From Jeotgalicoccus psychrophilus DSM 19085 (GTDB taxonomy: Bacteria; Bacillota; Bacilli; Staphylococcales; Salinicoccaceae): a DNA stretch of 64,000 nucleotides. Positions 17,643 to 28,571 of the stretch are shown piece after piece (within the stretch, counting starts at the first letter, position 1; each line of letters begins with the position of its first letter). The stretch covers positions 62,001-126,000 of the forward strand of contig NZ_AUEF01000001.1 in the NCBI RefSeq assembly GCF_000425845.1, in the 5' to 3' direction. A program made the translations under genes and the position numbers. The notes beneath the pieces are model-generated. The model worked only from the letters and a program-made list of their open reading frames with translations, was not told where the DNA came from and searched no databases.

Positions 17643-18630
17643 TGTTTACCTCCTCATAAACATGTTTTAAAGCGTGTTCAGCTTCGGCATAAGGTGCAGC
17701 TTCAGCGGCTTTCGTCGCTTTGTTTACAGTGTCCTTGATTTCAGCTTCCGCTGCTTTTAGCCATGCTTCATCTATTATTTTCTCATCAAGTAAATATAAT
17801 TTAAATGATTCGAGACAGTCCATATCTTTATTTTTAGCCAGTTCATCAGCTTCGCGGTATTTATCGTCATCGTCAGACGAATGCGGTGTTAAACGGATAG
17901 ACATTGCTTCGATTAATGAAGCGCCTTCTCCGTTAATTGCACGCTCACGTGCTTCCTTCATTACTTTATACACGGCGATGGGATCGTTGCCGTCCACTTG
18001 TTCACCGTGCATGCCGTAGCCGATTGCACGATCTGATAATTTGTCAGCTGCATATTGCAGATGCGTCGGTACACTGATTGCGTACTTATTGTTTTCAATC
18101 AGACAGATAAAAGGAAGCTTATGCACGCCGGCAAAGTTTAAGCCTTCGTGGAAGTCACCTTGTGACGTTGAGCCTTCACCAAGCGTAGCCAGTGAGACGC
18201 GTTTTTCGCCGTCCATTTTAAAGGCATAGCTCGCACCGACTGCGTGAGGAATCTGCGTTGTTACAGCAGAGCCCTGAGTCATAATGTTGCTCGCTTTTTT
18301 ACTGAAGTGGCCCGGCATCTGACGCCCGCCGCTCTGAACATCTGCACCGCGTGCAAATGCTGACAGCATTGTTTCCTCCGGTGTCATGCCGAAGTGTGTG
18401 ACTAAAGCTAAATCCCTATAGTACGGATTTAAAATATCAACTTCTTTATCGAGAGCAAAAGCTGCGCCGACCTGTGTTGCTTCCTGCCCCTGGCATGAAA
18501 TAACGAACGGCAGCTTTCCTGCACGGTTTAATAACCACATACGCTCATCAAGACGTCGTGAAATGAGCATCGTCTTGTACATTTCCTGTAAATCTGTTGC
18601 TGTTAAATCTGTTTCTTTATGTGATAACAA
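17635..18630 (-). CDS. bkdAA: Branched-chain 2-oxoacid dehydrogenase E1 alpha
   Basis: E1 alpha subunit of 331 residues. It contains the thiamine diphosphate motif GEGSTSQGDFHEGLNFAGVHKLPFICLIENNKYA, beginning with GDG-like GEG, and the phosphorylation-loop-like RLTPHSSDDDDKYR. The TTG at 18630 has AGGAAGG about 9 bases upstream and gives the family length; the open frame to 18750 runs back into lpdV and is not needed. The gap to lpdV is 13 bases. Confidence 0.93.
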   Translation of the reverse strand: MLSHKETDLTATDLQEMYKTMLISRRLDERMWLLNRAGKLPFVISCQGQEATQVGAAFALDKEVDILNPYYRDLALVTHFGMTPEETMLSAFARGADVQSGGRQMPGHFSKKASNIMTQGSAVTTQIPHAVGASYAFKMDGEKRVSLATLGEGSTSQGDFHEGLNFAGVHKLPFICLIENNKYAISVPTHLQYAADKLSDRAIGYGMHGEQVDGNDPIAVYKVMKEARERAINGEGASLIEAMSIRLTPHSSDDDDKYREADELAKNKDMDCLESFKLYLLDEKIIDEAWLKAAEAEIKDTVNKATKAAEAAPYAEAEHALKHVYEEVNNG

Positions 18631-18643
18631 AAAGTTCACCTTC

Positions 18644-20056
18644 CTAAATGTGAATTGCGATACCTTCGGCATCGAGTCCGACTTCTTTAATAATTTCCCC
18701 GACAGATGGATGCGCAAATACCGCGCTCGACAGCTCGAGTGCCGATGCATCCATAAATTTCGCCAGCGACAGCTGATTAATCAGTTCCGTCGCATTTGCT
18801 CCCACTATTGAAGCGCCGAGAATATCTCCTGACGGTGACACATTTAACTTGATAAAACCTTCACCGCCGTCTTCAATAACAGCTTTCGCAATTGAAGAGA
18901 GTGGTAATTTATGTGTTTTAAACTCTGTATTCTGTTCTTTTAACTGCTTAGTGGTATGACCAATAGAAGCAACTTCCGGCGACGTGTATACACATCTCGG
19001 TACATTACTGTAGTTCATGACGAGCGGATTATTATCTGTAATATGTTCTGCAGCAATTAATCCTTCTTCTATCGCCACGTGTGCAAGCTGAGGTGATGAT
19101 GTGACATCGCCAATTGCGTATATGTGGGATTCTTTCGTCTGCTGAAACTCATTGACTTCAATTACGCCGTTATCCATTTTAACTTTAGTGTTCAATAGAC
19201 CGAGATGCTCAGTGTTTGCCTTACGTCCGATTGCAACGAGTGCTTTATCAAAAACTGCAACTTCATCAGCAATAGTCAGGCTGACATTGTCATCTTTAAT
19301 ATCAACGCCTTCAGCTTCCAGTTTAACACCTGTCTTAATTTCAACGCCACTCTGAGTCAGTGATTTATGCACGGCCTGCGCCACGTCTTTATCTTCAGTC
19401 GGCAGTATATGCTCTGACGCTTCGACAATTGTGACGTCTGTACCAAAGGCATTAAGTATTGTTGCAAACTCAACACCGATGACGCCCCCGCCGACTATGA
19501 CAATTTTCTCTGGGATGTCTTCCATATACATTAAGTCATCACTCGATAAAATTACATTGCCGTCAAACGGCATAAAAGGCAGTTCGGAAGGTTTTGATCC
19601 TGCAGCGATAACGACGAAATCATTGACGAGTATTTCACTCTCTTTTTCCTCATCTTCATAGCTGACGCTGACAGCGCCTGCAAGCGGGGAAAATAAAGAT
19701 GGTCCAAGTACTGTTGCTGTGCCTTCGTAAATATCCACTTTATTTTTATCCAGCAGGTATTTAATGCCGCTCTGCATCTGATTAACAACCTTATCTTTCT
19801 GTGCGATAATATTAGCAATCTCAAATGATGGTTCCGCGGGTGTAATCCCGTAAAGATCTGCATTTTTCATAGTGTTAATGACATCAGCACTCTTTAAAAA
19901 ACTTTTCGTCGGAATACATCCTTTGTTTAAACACGTTCCGCCAAGTTTACTTTTTTCTACGACTGCGACCTGCTGGCCGAGCTGGCTGAGTTTAATCGCA
20001 GTGACATAACCGCCGGTTCCCCCGCCGATCACTACTGTATCGTAATTTTTAGACAT
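18644..20056 (-). CDS. lpdV: Dihydrolipoyl dehydrogenase (E3)
   Basis: FAD-dependent E3 of 470 residues that reoxidises the lipoyl groups of E2 with NAD+. The FAD fingerprint VVIGGGTGGYVTAIKLSQLG starts at residue 7 and the redox disulfide is GGTCLNKGCIPTK. The NAD site is VIVGGGVIGVEFA and the C-terminal interface has the catalytic HPSVGEII histidine. It overlaps the end of buk by 8 bases. Its place inside the bkd operon marks it as the branched-chain-specific E3. Confidence 0.94.
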   Translation of the reverse strand: MSKNYDTVVIGGGTGGYVTAIKLSQLGQQVAVVEKSKLGGTCLNKGCIPTKSFLKSADVINTMKNADLYGITPAEPSFEIANIIAQKDKVVNQMQSGIKYLLDKNKVDIYEGTATVLGPSLFSPLAGAVSVSYEDEEKESEILVNDFVVIAAGSKPSELPFMPFDGNVILSSDDLMYMEDIPEKIVIVGGGVIGVEFATILNAFGTDVTIVEASEHILPTEDKDVAQAVHKSLTQSGVEIKTGVKLEAEGVDIKDDNVSLTIADEVAVFDKALVAIGRKANTEHLGLLNTKVKMDNGVIEVNEFQQTKESHIYAIGDVTSSPQLAHVAIEEGLIAAEHITDNNPLVMNYSNVPRCVYTSPEVASIGHTTKQLKEQNTEFKTHKLPLSSIAKAVIEDGGEGFIKLNVSPSGDILGASIVGANATELINQLSLAKFMDASALELSSAVFAHPSVGEIIKEVGLDAEGIAIHI

Positions 20057-21131
20057 GTGTCTCCTCCGCTCTGTAAGTCTTAAGCAACGTTCTGTCTTTA
20101 TTTATCGTATATGCACCATATGCCAGTGCTTCCATTTCAAGTTCACCGGGATAAATTGTAACAGGTGCAAGAAATGAAATATACGGTTTAATTAAATTCA
20201 TTACATAATCACTGTAGCTGACACCGCCGGTAAAAATAATCTGGTCGATCTCACCGTGCAGCACAGCTGCTTTAGCACCGATTTCTTTGCCAATCTGAAA
20301 TGCCATTGCTTCAAGTACTTCTGCACTGTATGTATCTCCGTCATTAATATCACTGACAATATCCCGGACATCTTCTGTATTTAAATGAGACAGCAGTCCG
20401 CCCTGTTTTGAAATCAGCTTATTAATATCCTGATGTGACAATTCGTGTTCTTCTATATACTTCAGCAGTCCGTTTACCGGCAAGCTGCCTGCGCGTGTCG
20501 GACTCATCGGTCCGTCGCCGTTTAAGCCGTTATTCACATCGATGACACGGCCGAGATGATGGGCACCCACTGTAATGCCGCCGCCCATATGAATAACAAT
20601 TAAATTTAAGTCTTCATAATTCTTATCGACTGAAAGAGCGTACTTTCTCGCAACTGCTTTTTGATTTAATGCGTGAAAGATTGATGTCCGTCTGACATTT
20701 TTAATGCCGGTATATTGAGCCTGCATACACAACTCATCGACAACAACCGGATCGGTAATTACAGCTTCGATATTGTAGTTCCCTGCAAATTCTGCTGCGA
20801 GTATACCGCTCAAGTTAGATGCGTGATCCCCGTACTTTCCGGATGATAAGTCATTCAGCATATCGTCGTTAATTAAATATGTGCCCCCCTCGACGGGATG
20901 AAGCAGTCCGCCGCGTGCTGCAACGATACTGATTTCTTCCGGTGATACTTCACACTCATGAAGAAACTTAATTATTGTTCCGTAGCGTACTGTCTTCTGC
21001 TCGTTAATCCCCTGGCTGATTAGTTCCTTGTCATGGGAGTAGGTCTTAACTATGTGGCAATTTAAATCCCGGAAGAGCGCAACTTTCGTCGTTGTACTCC
21101 CGAGATTTAATACAAGTATAAACTTTTTCAT
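20049..21131 (-). CDS. buk: Butyrate kinase / branched-chain carboxylate kinase
   Basis: ASKHA-fold acyl kinase of 360 residues. It shows LVLNLGSTTTKVALF at the N-terminus, HMGGGITVGAHHLGRVIDVNNGL and IIFTGGVSYSD near the C-terminus, all standard for butyrate kinases. With Ptb it converts acyl-CoA, via acyl phosphate, to a free acid plus ATP. In a bkd operon it acts on isobutyryl, isovaleryl and 2-methylbutyryl groups. It begins 2 bases after bcd. Confidence 0.93.
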   Translation of the reverse strand: MKKFILVLNLGSTTTKVALFRDLNCHIVKTYSHDKELISQGINEQKTVRYGTIIKFLHECEVSPEEISIVAARGGLLHPVEGGTYLINDDMLNDLSSGKYGDHASNLSGILAAEFAGNYNIEAVITDPVVVDELCMQAQYTGIKNVRRTSIFHALNQKAVARKYALSVDKNYEDLNLIVIHMGGGITVGAHHLGRVIDVNNGLNGDGPMSPTRAGSLPVNGLLKYIEEHELSHQDINKLISKQGGLLSHLNTEDVRDIVSDINDGDTYSAEVLEAMAFQIGKEIGAKAAVLHGEIDQIIFTGGVSYSDYVMNLIKPYISFLAPVTIYPGELEMEALAYGAYTINKDRTLLKTYRAEETHV

Positions 21132-21133
21132 TA

Positions 21134-22231
21134 TTATTTTCTTCCGGAAAGGATGTTTTTATCAGTTTGAGAATAAACGCTCTTCACATTTTGAATTGCT
21201 TTGATGCGTGATTCTGCTAAATGATCAGCTGCATGCTGCGGTGAAATATTTTCATCTTTAGCAATTGTAAAGATTTTATCTAATTGGTTGTACACTTCTT
21301 TAACTTTAGCTGTTGCACGTTCTTTGTTGTATCCTTCAAGCTCGTCAGCAACGTTTATTACGCCGCCAGAGTTTACTACGTAGTCAGGTGCGTATACAAT
21401 ACCTCTGTCCTGAAGTGCTTTACCATGTTTTTCAATGTCCAGAAGCTGATTATTTGCACTGCCGCAAATTGCTTTAACTTTAAGCTCGGGAATCGTGTCG
21501 TCGTTTAAAATACCGCCGAGTGCACATGGTGCGAAGATATCTGCCTCCACGCTGTAAATCTCATCAAGACCGACAGCAGTTGCACCGAAATCATCTACTG
21601 CGCGCTGTACTGCTTTATCGTTAATATCAGTAACGATTAATTTAGCACCAGCTTCGTGCAGGTGTTTACAAAGACTATAAGCAACGTTGCCGACACCTTG
21701 AACTGAGACAGTTTTGCCGGTGAGGTCGTCTGAACCGAATGCTTCTTTCGCTGTACGCTGTGTTGCAACGAAAAGACCAAGTGCTGTGAACGGGCTCGGG
21801 TTACCGCTTGAACCGTAAGCTTCGCTGACACCGCATACGTAGTCAGTTTCCTGATAGATATAATCCATATCTTCAACAGTTGTGCCGACATCCTCTGCTG
21901 CGATGTAGCGCCCGCCAAGGTTGTTAATGTATCGTCCTAAAGAACGGAAAAATGCTTCTGATTTATCTTTGGATGCATCGCCGATTACGACTGCTTTACC
22001 GCCTCCGAGGTTAAGTCCTGCAGCTGCATTTTTATATGTCATACCTTTAGCAAGACGGAGTACGTCTGTGATTGCTTCATCTTCATGTTCGTAATTCCAG
22101 AATCTGATTCCGCCTAGAGCCGGTCCGAGTGTAGTATCGTGAATACATATAATCGCTTTAAGGCCGCTCGCTTTATCCTGGCAAAATACCAGCTGTTCGT
22201 AGTCGCCTTGTTCCATTTCTGTAAAAATCAT
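21134..22231 (-). CDS. bcd: Leucine dehydrogenase (branched-chain amino acid dehydrogenase)
   Basis: NAD-dependent amino acid dehydrogenase of 365 residues, which oxidatively deaminates Leu, Val and Ile to the keto acids used by the Bkd complex. The catalytic lysine lies in [20 protein letters not shown], with the glycine-rich loop around it; the Rossmann motif is [15 protein letters not shown]. The segment [17 protein letters not shown] is typical. It lies between ptb and buk as in Bacillus subtilis. Confidence 0.94.
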   Translation of the reverse strand: MIFTEMEQGDYEQLVFCQDKASGLKAIICIHDTTLGPALGGIRFWNYEHEDEAITDVLRLAKGMTYKNAAAGLNLGGGKAVVIGDASKDKSEAFFRSLGRYINNLGGRYIAAEDVGTTVEDMDYIYQETDYVCGVSEAYGSSGNPSPFTALGLFVATQRTAKEAFGSDDLTGKTVSVQGVGNVAYSLCKHLHEAGAKLIVTDINDKAVQRAVDDFGATAVGLDEIYSVEADIFAPCALGGILNDDTIPELKVKAICGSANNQLLDIEKHGKALQDRGIVYAPDYVVNSGGVINVADELEGYNKERATAKVKEVYNQLDKIFTIAKDENISPQHAADHLAESRIKAIQNVKSVYSQTDKNILSGRK

Positions 22232-22253
22232 ATTAAATATCCTCCTGATTGTG

Positions 22254-23138
22254 TTACATCATTTTAATTGCTAATTTAATTGAATTATACTTCTCTTCTT
22301 TTGAATCTGCACGCGAAGTGAGTACGAATGGCACTTTCAGTCCGGCAATTATGCCTGCAACGTGAGCCCCTGCTGTAGTAATTAATGCTTTATACAGTAT
22401 ATTGCCTGCGTCAATATGAGGCATAATCAGTATATCTGCATCGCCTGCTACAGCTGAGTCGTAACCTTTAATCCGTGCCGCAGATTTTGACATTGCCAAA
22501 TCGTACTGCATCGGTCCGTCGATAATTGCACTTTCAAAATTATGAGCCTTTACTATTGTATCATTTGTGACAGTAGAAGCTATTTTTTCATTCACTTTTT
22601 CGACTGCAGAAACGAGTGCAATTTTCGGTTCTTTTATACCGAGCTTGCCGGCGACAGTGATTGTGTTTTCTATTATTTTAATTTTAGTTTCTGTATCCGG
22701 ATCAATGTTCATTGCAGCGTCGCTTATAATTACCGGTTTATGGTAGTTCGGCAGACTGAATAATGCAACGTGGGATAACAGTGCCTGATCCAGTAATTTT
22801 AATTCTTTATTCAATACTGCTTTTAAAATAACACCGGTTGAGATAAGTCCTTTCATCAGCACGTTTGCTCCGCCCGATGAAATTAACCTGCCAGCTTCTT
22901 CTGCACAAGCAGCATCGTCAGTACAATGATGAATCGTCACACCGAAGTTGCCGTAATCGAATTCCATTGCGCTGAATGCTTCTGCAAGCACTCTTTCATC
23001 ATCAAAAAGATGCCATTTTATACCGTGTTCAAGTGCTGATTCACGGACTAAATCAAGCAGGTCCTCTGAGCCTGCTCTGACGAGTGCAATTGATGCATCG
23101 GTGTTAAAATTGCTCTGTAATGTTTCATCAAAATTCAT
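22254..23138 (-). CDS. ptb: Phosphate butyryltransferase
   Basis: Phosphate acyltransferase of 294 residues and the first gene of the operon. Typical segments are [34 protein letters not shown], and C-terminal [23 protein letters not shown]. It swaps CoA for phosphate on branched-chain acyl-CoAs, feeding butyrate kinase. GGGGAGG precedes the ATG by 7 bases. A TATAAT -10 and a cre-like site lie upstream. No bkdR activator gene is seen next to it, unlike Bacillus. Confidence 0.92.
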   Translation of the reverse strand: MNFDETLQSNFNTDASIALVRAGSEDLLDLVRESALEHGIKWHLFDDERVLAEAFSAMEFDYGNFGVTIHHCTDDAACAEEAGRLISSGGANVLMKGLISTGVILKAVLNKELKLLDQALLSHVALFSLPNYHKPVIISDAAMNIDPDTETKIKIIENTITVAGKLGIKEPKIALVSAVEKVNEKIASTVTNDTIVKAHNFESAIIDGPMQYDLAMSKSAARIKGYDSAVAGDADILIMPHIDAGNILYKALITTAGAHVAGIIAGLKVPFVLTSRADSKEEKYNSIKLAIKMM

Positions 23139-23159
23139 GAATTCGCCTCCCCGGAATTA

Positions 23160-23215
23160 TTATACAATATTTCGGATAAATACATTTGCCAGAGCTCTTT
23201 TGAAAGCCCTTACAA
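23160..23215 (-). promoter_or_regulatory. ptb-bkd operon promoter with cre-like site
   Basis: A TATAAT hexamer occurs on the minus strand about 20-25 bases upstream of ptb, without a strong -35. Further upstream, 23200-23215 reads TTGAAAGCCCTTACAA, which matches the CcpA cre consensus WTGNAANCGNWNNCAW except for one central base. Carbon control of bkd operons by CcpA is known in enterococci; here it is only a candidate. Confidence 0.4.
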
Positions 23216-23375
23216 AAAGCATACAATTAATTATTGCAAAAGAAAAGCGTATTAAAAATGTTTAATAATTAAGAATATTACAACGCGTTATTTCATACAT
23301 GTTTCATAAATTGTAAATTTTACTTTCTCCAGTTTGCTGTATAATATAATTTAGAAATGATTTTAGGAGAAGACT

Positions 23376-23633
23376 ATGCTGAAAATAATTGCTTTAATAA
23401 TATTAGTGATTCCCGGTATTATCGCGGGGGTCGGAATAAAATTGATGCGTGACAGTGTGTTCGGAATTGTTATCGATCCGTTTACTTATACTGCACTGCA
23501 ATTTTTTGCCGGCCTTATTATGACTATTTTTGGAATATGGTTTATCGGGGGCTACCTGCTCTACCGCGAACGTAAAAACAAACGTGCTCAGGAACGTTTT
23601 ATGAAGCAAACGAAAAAATCCAGTGAAGATTAG
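23376..23633 (+). CDS. DUF2627 membrane protein (YqzF-like)
   Basis: Membrane protein of 85 residues with two hydrophobic helices (about 3-25 and 38-62) and a basic C-terminal tail. The sequence GIKLMRDSVFGI...FTYTALQFFAGLI fits DUF2627, whose Bacillus member YqzF lies near the bkd operon. AGGAGAAG lies 7 bases before the ATG and a TATAAT element about 30 bases further up. Function is unknown. Its last 4 bases overlap the convergent recN gene. Confidence 0.75.
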   Translation: MLKIIALIILVIPGIIAGVGIKLMRDSVFGIVIDPFTYTALQFFAGLIMTIFGIWFIGGYLLYRERKNKRAQERFMKQTKKSSED

Positions 23634-25294
23634 TCTTCACTGGATTTTAGTAATTCTGCAGCATTCAGCCGTGCGGCTTCAGTTATTTTAGAGCCGCTGA
23701 TCATACGTGCAATTTCTTCGATTTTGTCTTTGTAATTTAAATATGATGCGGTTGAACGCGTACGTTCATCTTCAACCGTTTTCTCCACATGGAGCAGATG
23801 GTCTGCTGTTGCTGCCGCCTGAGGCAGATGTGAAATTGCCAGAACCTGGCGCTGTTTTGATAAAAGCTTCATCTTGTCAACCATGCGCGCAGCAACCTGT
23901 CCGCTGACACCTGTATCAATTTCATCAAAAATAATCAGCGAATCGCTGTCAAATTCGGAGAAGATTGTACGGAGTGCTAGACTCACGCGGGACACTTCCC
24001 CGCCCGAAGCGATTTTATTCATCGGTTTTAAAGGTTCTCCTTTGTTTGTCGCAATTAAAAATTCAACATCGGTGAAACCGAGCGCGTTAAAATGGGATTC
24101 TTTTAAACTGATTTCAAATTGTACGTTCGGCATTTCGAGTTCACTCAGCTCGCGGCGGAGTTTACTTTCCAGAAAATGTTTCCGCTCACCGCGGTAATTG
24201 TGCAGCTTCATCGCAGACTGTTCCATTTTCAGATAGAACTTTTTTTGTTCTTCTTCCAGTCTGGTAAACGATTGCGAAATATTCTCGAGATCATCGATGT
24301 CTTCCTGCAGCTCCTGCTCGAATTCAAGGAGTCCCGGATATGTTTTCGTAAATTTACGTTTCAGCTGATTAAACTGATTTAATCTCGACTGAATAGAATT
24401 CAAACGCTCGGCATCGTAATCAATCGATGACAAATCATTCGATACGTGCGAGTTCAGTTCTGTTAAAAGGTAATATGCATCCGTCAGCGTATTTTTATAC
24501 GATGTATATGACTCGTCGAACTTAGTTACTGTATCGAGTGACTGATTAATATCATAAAGCATGCCCTGCGGCGGATATTCACTGACAAGCAGCGCTTTAA
24601 TCCGGCTGAGTGCACCGTGGATATTTTCATAGTTTGATAAGAACTCAAGCTCCTGTTCCAGTTCTTCTTCCTCGTCTTCTTTCAGCTCGAGCGCTGAGAT
24701 TTCCGCCTGCTGCATTTTTAGCAGCTCGAGCTGCGTCAAACGGTTGCGGTCTTTGTACTCAAGCTCTTCTATACGTTTTTTAACTGATTGATATGACTCG
24801 TAATGTTTCTGATATTCCGTAAAAATACTTTCTTTTCCGAGACCGATATAACGGTCGAGATATTCAATCTGTTCACTTTTTTGCAGTACAGCAGCTTGTG
24901 ATGACTGTGAATGAATCGACAGCACAAGCTCCATAATCTGCTTTAAATTATTCAATGTGATCATTTGATTATTAATTTTAATTAAACTTTTACTGCTGGC
25001 CATCACTTCACGGCGGACGATGTATAATTCGTCCTCTACAATACCGAGAGAATTAAGCATACTGGTCAGTTTATCATTGACGGGAAAATCAAACACGCCT
25101 TCAATGACAGCGCCGCTGCTTCCGTAGCGAATATCGTCTGCAGATGCGCGGCGCCCTTCTAAATAGCTGACAGCTTCTATAATTTTTGATTTACCGGCAC
25201 CTGATTCTCCGGTAAATACGGTCATTCCTTTGGAAAAATCCAATTCAATATTTTCAAGCACGGCAAAATTCTGCACACTTAATCTGAGCAGCAC
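23630..25294 (-). CDS. recN: DNA repair protein RecN
   Basis: SMC-like ATPase of 554 residues that acts early in double-strand break repair. Walker A is VFTGESGAGKSKI near residue 30, the long coiled coil runs from about 150 to 380, and the C-terminal lobe has the signature KIASGGEVSRVSLALR and Walker B SLIIFDEIDTGVSGQVA. The GTG at 25294 was preferred since TGGGGTG lies 6 bases upstream and the protein then starts with the usual VLLRLSVQNFAVLE. It follows argR after a few bases. Confidence 0.93.
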   Translation of the reverse strand: MLLRLSVQNFAVLENIELDFSKGMTVFTGESGAGKSKIIEAVSYLEGRRASADDIRYGSSGAVIEGVFDFPVNDKLTSMLNSLGIVEDELYIVRREVMASSKSLIKINNQMITLNNLKQIMELVLSIHSQSSQAAVLQKSEQIEYLDRYIGLGKESIFTEYQKHYESYQSVKKRIEELEYKDRNRLTQLELLKMQQAEISALELKEDEEEELEQELEFLSNYENIHGALSRIKALLVSEYPPQGMLYDINQSLDTVTKFDESYTSYKNTLTDAYYLLTELNSHVSNDLSSIDYDAERLNSIQSRLNQFNQLKRKFTKTYPGLLEFEQELQEDIDDLENISQSFTRLEEEQKKFYLKMEQSAMKLHNYRGERKHFLESKLRRELSELEMPNVQFEISLKESHFNALGFTDVEFLIATNKGEPLKPMNKIASGGEVSRVSLALRTIFSEFDSDSLIIFDEIDTGVSGQVAARMVDKMKLLSKQRQVLAISHLPQAAATADHLLHVEKTVEDERTRSTASYLNYKDKIEEIARMISGSKITEAARLNAAELLKSSED

Positions 25295-25308
25295 ATTAAA
25301 CACCCCAG

Positions 25309-25761
25309 TTAAATAAGATTAAAAATACGATCTTTAATTAATTGCTGTGATTCTTCGTCACGGCAAATTAACAGACATGTATCGTCTCCGCAAATCGTGC
25401 CGACAACTTCTTCCCACTCAAGCTGATCGATAATCGCACCGATTGACTGTGCGTTACCCGGTAATGTTTTCAAGACGAGCAGATTGCCCGTAAAGTCCAG
25501 TTTAACGAAACTGTCCATCAAATAACGGCCGAGTTTTTCTAAAGGATGGTACTGCCTGTCTTTTGGCATGCTGTAAACATATTCCCCGCCCGGTGATGGT
25601 ACTTTAATCAGCTGCAGTTCTTTAATATCCCTTGAAACTGTTGCTTGTGTAACATTAAACTTATGGTCGATAAGTTTGTCGACAAGTTCTTCTTGTGTCT
25701 CAATACGGTTATTAGTAATGATTTCTCTGATTTTAATTTGTCTGATTGATTTATTAGACAT
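25309..25761 (-). CDS. argR: Arginine repressor ArgR/AhrC
   Basis: Hexameric arginine-responsive regulator of 150 residues. The N-terminal winged helix contains [20 protein letters not shown] and [15 protein letters not shown]. The C-terminal domain shows [18 protein letters not shown] and the arginine-binding [16 protein letters not shown]. It lies immediately upstream of recN, the common firmicute order. The argG-argH pair at 59763-62337 is a likely target. Confidence 0.94.
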   Translation of the reverse strand: MSNKSIRQIKIREIITNNRIETQEELVDKLIDHKFNVTQATVSRDIKELQLIKVPSPGGEYVYSMPKDRQYHPLEKLGRYLMDSFVKLDFTGNLLVLKTLPGNAQSIGAIIDQLEWEEVVGTICGDDTCLLICRDEESQQLIKDRIFNLI

Positions 25762-25845
25762 TAAAATCCCCCCTTTATAAATGAATTGCTGAATATTTAT
25801 TCATTATATTATCATACAGCAGGTCCTTTGCATAGCAAAAACAAA

Positions 25846-25883
25846 AGACATCAACCGTATACAACGGTTTTGATGTCTTTGTC
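25846..25883 (-). terminator. Terminator of the dxs-tlyA transcript
   Basis: AAAGACATC and GATGTCTTT form the outer stem and AACCG/CGGTT the inner stem; on the minus strand TTTTGTTTTT follows. The stem overlaps the last codons of tlyA and separates it from argR. Confidence 0.7.
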
Positions 25884-26636
25884 TGTTAATGCATATTCAC
25901 TTTCTTTACTTGTCAGATAGAATAAATATTCTATATTGCCTTTAGTTCCGGTAATCGGTGAACGCTCTATTGCTGAAATATTAAGGCCGAGTAATTCGCA
26001 TTCCTTCAGTACGCGCTGAATTACTTGGTAATGCGTGTCCGGATTCGTAATAATCCCGCTTTCTTCACGTTCTTCCAAATAACTTTCAAACTGCGGCTTA
26101 ATCAATGCTGCAATTTCAATATTGTGGCTGAACAGGGATTTTATATGACGGAGTATCGGCACAATTGATGTAAATGATACATCAATCGAGATGACATCCG
26201 GCAGCGGTTCGAAATCTTCGATAACTGTTTCTTTAAAATTCGTCTGTTCCATTACAGATACGCGTTCGTCAATTCTTAACTGGTACGCAAGCTGATTTGT
26301 TCCGACATCCACTGCATAGACATGCTTCGCGCCATGCTGCAGCGCACAATCGGTAAATCCTCCTGTGGAGGAACCGATATCGAGCATTACTTTCTCAGTT
26401 ACCTCAAGACCGAATGAATCAATGGCATGTTTTAATTTTAGTCCGCCTCTCGAAACAAACTGCTTCACATTTTTAAATCTGACATGTGCTTTGTCCGGTG
26501 CGATTTTATCAGAGGCTTTATAAACAGGTTCGTTATTATTCAGCACCTTGCCTGCCATAATCAATTTTTTTATATCATCAATTGAGCCGACATTGAAATG
26601 CTCAAAAATATATTCATCGATTCGTATTTTCTTCAT
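25851..26636 (-). CDS. tlyA: TlyA-family rRNA 2'-O-methyltransferase (YqxC)
   Basis: Protein of 261 residues. An S4 RNA-binding domain (about 1-62, [27 protein letters not shown]) precedes an FtsJ-like methyltransferase domain with the SAM motif [20 protein letters not shown] and AVDVGTNQL. Mycobacterial TlyA methylates 16S and 23S rRNA; firmicute relatives are assumed to do similar. The ATG at 26636 has AGGGG 6 bases upstream and overlaps the dxs stop by 23 bases. A longer frame to 26783 inside dxs lacks any support. Confidence 0.88.
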   Translation of the reverse strand: MKKIRIDEYIFEHFNVGSIDDIKKLIMAGKVLNNNEPVYKASDKIAPDKAHVRFKNVKQFVSRGGLKLKHAIDSFGLEVTEKVMLDIGSSTGGFTDCALQHGAKHVYAVDVGTNQLAYQLRIDERVSVMEQTNFKETVIEDFEPLPDVISIDVSFTSIVPILRHIKSLFSHNIEIAALIKPQFESYLEEREESGIITNPDTHYQVIQRVLKECELLGLNISAIERSPITGTKGNIEYLFYLTSKESEYALTDKDIKTVVYG

Positions 26637-28506
26637 GAGGCGCCCCTGTAAGTTTCTTAGTACGCAGTGCGATATTCGGAGCAGTAATGCCGATATCACG
26701 GAGAAGCAGATCGACATCACCGTGTTCGATATACTCACTACCGATACCAAGACGCTGAATTTTATTCGTATATAATTCATCATTCATATAAGTCGAAATC
26801 ATACTGCCAAGTCCGCCTGTAAGCATTGATTCTTCAATAACAAATACAGGTATGCCGCTCTCACCAAATGACTTGAGCATAGCGTTATCAAGCGGTTTAA
26901 TAAAGCGCGCATTAATTACTTTAACTTCAATACCGTCTTTTGCAAGTATTTCTGCTGCTTCCATAACAGTCGCAAGTGTCGGACCGTATGAAATTAATGC
27001 TGCATCTGCACCTTCTCGGAGAACTTCCCAGCTGCCTATTTTAAGCGGCTCCCGGTTTTCATTCATATCGATGCCGAGTACATTGCCCCTAGGATAACGA
27101 ATCGCCATCGGTCCGGCTGTAGCAAATGATAAATCAATCATCATTTCAGCTTCTTTTTCGTCTCTCGGCATCATTAAAGTGATGTTTGGCAGCGGCGAGA
27201 TAAAGCTGATATCGAATACACCCTGATGAGTTTCACCGTCTGCACCGACAAGACCGCTCCGGTCAATGCCTAAGAGGACGTCCAGGTTTTGTCTGTCGAC
27301 GTCGTGCAAGAGCTGATCGTAACCGCGCTGCAGGAATGTCGAATAGATTGCAAGGTACGGTTTCATACCTGCAGCTGCCATGCCTGCTGCCATTGTAACT
27401 GCGTGCTGTTCGGCAATGCCCGTATCAAAGAAACGATTGGGCAGTTCATTCTGGAACTTAGTGAGCTTGCTGCCGACAGGCATCGCCGGTGTCATAGCTA
27501 CAATTGCCTCGTCTTTGTGAGCACGGTCTAATACAGTATTAGACATAAATGCACTCCATGATTCGGTTTTCTTCGAGCCAAGTACTTCACCGGTATCTAT
27601 TTTATACGGTCCAAGACCGTGCCAAATACCGAGTTTGTCATGCTCTGCAGGATGATAGCCTTTACCTTTTTTCGTAATGACATGAATGATGACAGGACCG
27701 TCATATTCCTTAGAAGTTTTAATTGCAGCACCGAGGTCTTCAAAATTATGACCGTCGACCGGACCGATATATTTAATACCGAGTTCTTCAAAGAAAATGC
27801 CGTCGACAAACATATATTTGGTGCTGTCTTTAAAACGGTCTGCCAAATCACGAAGGGTTGTACCGACCTGCGGCAGACGCTCGATAAACCCTTCAGCACC
27901 GTGTTTAAATTTATTGTATTGTGCATTTGTTCTCATACGTCCGAGCATATTGTGCAATGCTCCGACGTTTGGTGCGATACTCATTTCGTTATCGTTTAAA
28001 ATAATCGTCATGTTCGTCTTATCACTGCCGATATGATTAAGTGCTTCAAGCGCCATGCCGCCTGTCAGTGCACCGTCACCGATAATCGGTACAACGTGAT
28101 TTTTTTGACCTTTAATATCGCGGGCTTTTGCAAAGCCCATTGCTGCAGACAGCGAAGTCGATGAATGGCCCGCTTCCCATACATCGTGTTTGCTTTCGCG
28201 CATTTTAGGAAATCCGCCTAAGCCTTTATATTGTCTCAGCGTAGCGAAATCTGCACTTCTGCCTGTTAATATTTTGTGTATATATGCCTGGTGTCCTACA
28301 TCGAAAATCAGTTTATCGACGGGTGAATCAAAGTACTTATGAAGTGCGATTGTCAATTCAACAACACCTAAGTTTGCTCCGATGTGGCCGCCTGTAACTG
28401 CACATGACTCGATGAGAAATTCTCTTATGTCACTTGCTAGCTGTACGAGCTCTTCTTCATTTGAGTTTTTCAAAAATGATGGCTCGTCAAAACTATATAT
28501 ATTCAT
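26614..28506 (-). CDS. dxs: 1-deoxy-D-xylulose-5-phosphate synthase
   Basis: Thiamine-dependent enzyme of 630 residues joining pyruvate and glyceraldehyde-3-phosphate at the entry of the MEP isoprenoid pathway. Recognisable are [16 protein letters not shown], the thiamine motif [19 protein letters not shown]...NDNEMSI, and the transketolase core [20 protein letters not shown]. The gene sits beside ispA, also in isoprenoid synthesis. Staphylococcus itself uses mevalonate, so dxs separates this organism from that genus and points to other Staphylococcaceae. Confidence 0.93.
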   Translation of the reverse strand: MNIYSFDEPSFLKNSNEEELVQLASDIREFLIESCAVTGGHIGANLGVVELTIALHKYFDSPVDKLIFDVGHQAYIHKILTGRSADFATLRQYKGLGGFPKMRESKHDVWEAGHSSTSLSAAMGFAKARDIKGQKNHVVPIIGDGALTGGMALEALNHIGSDKTNMTIILNDNEMSIAPNVGALHNMLGRMRTNAQYNKFKHGAEGFIERLPQVGTTLRDLADRFKDSTKYMFVDGIFFEELGIKYIGPVDGHNFEDLGAAIKTSKEYDGPVIIHVITKKGKGYHPAEHDKLGIWHGLGPYKIDTGEVLGSKKTESWSAFMSNTVLDRAHKDEAIVAMTPAMPVGSKLTKFQNELPNRFFDTGIAEQHAVTMAAGMAAAGMKPYLAIYSTFLQRGYDQLLHDVDRQNLDVLLGIDRSGLVGADGETHQGVFDISFISPLPNITLMMPRDEKEAEMMIDLSFATAGPMAIRYPRGNVLGIDMNENREPLKIGSWEVLREGADAALISYGPTLATVMEAAEILAKDGIEVKVINARFIKPLDNAMLKSFGESGIPVFVIEESMLTGGLGSMISTYMNDELYTNKIQRLGIGSEYIEHGDVDLLLRDIGITAPNIALRTKKLTGAPHEENTNR

Positions 28507-28571
28507 ATAGCAACCACCTTTAATTTTACTATTAATAATTATAACACTTTACTGTTCCGACAAAAAAGAAA

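Noticed and set aside
18631-18750. N-terminal extension of E1 alpha
   Set aside because: It overlaps the end of lpdV and is not needed for the family length; a TTG with a good site exists at 18630.
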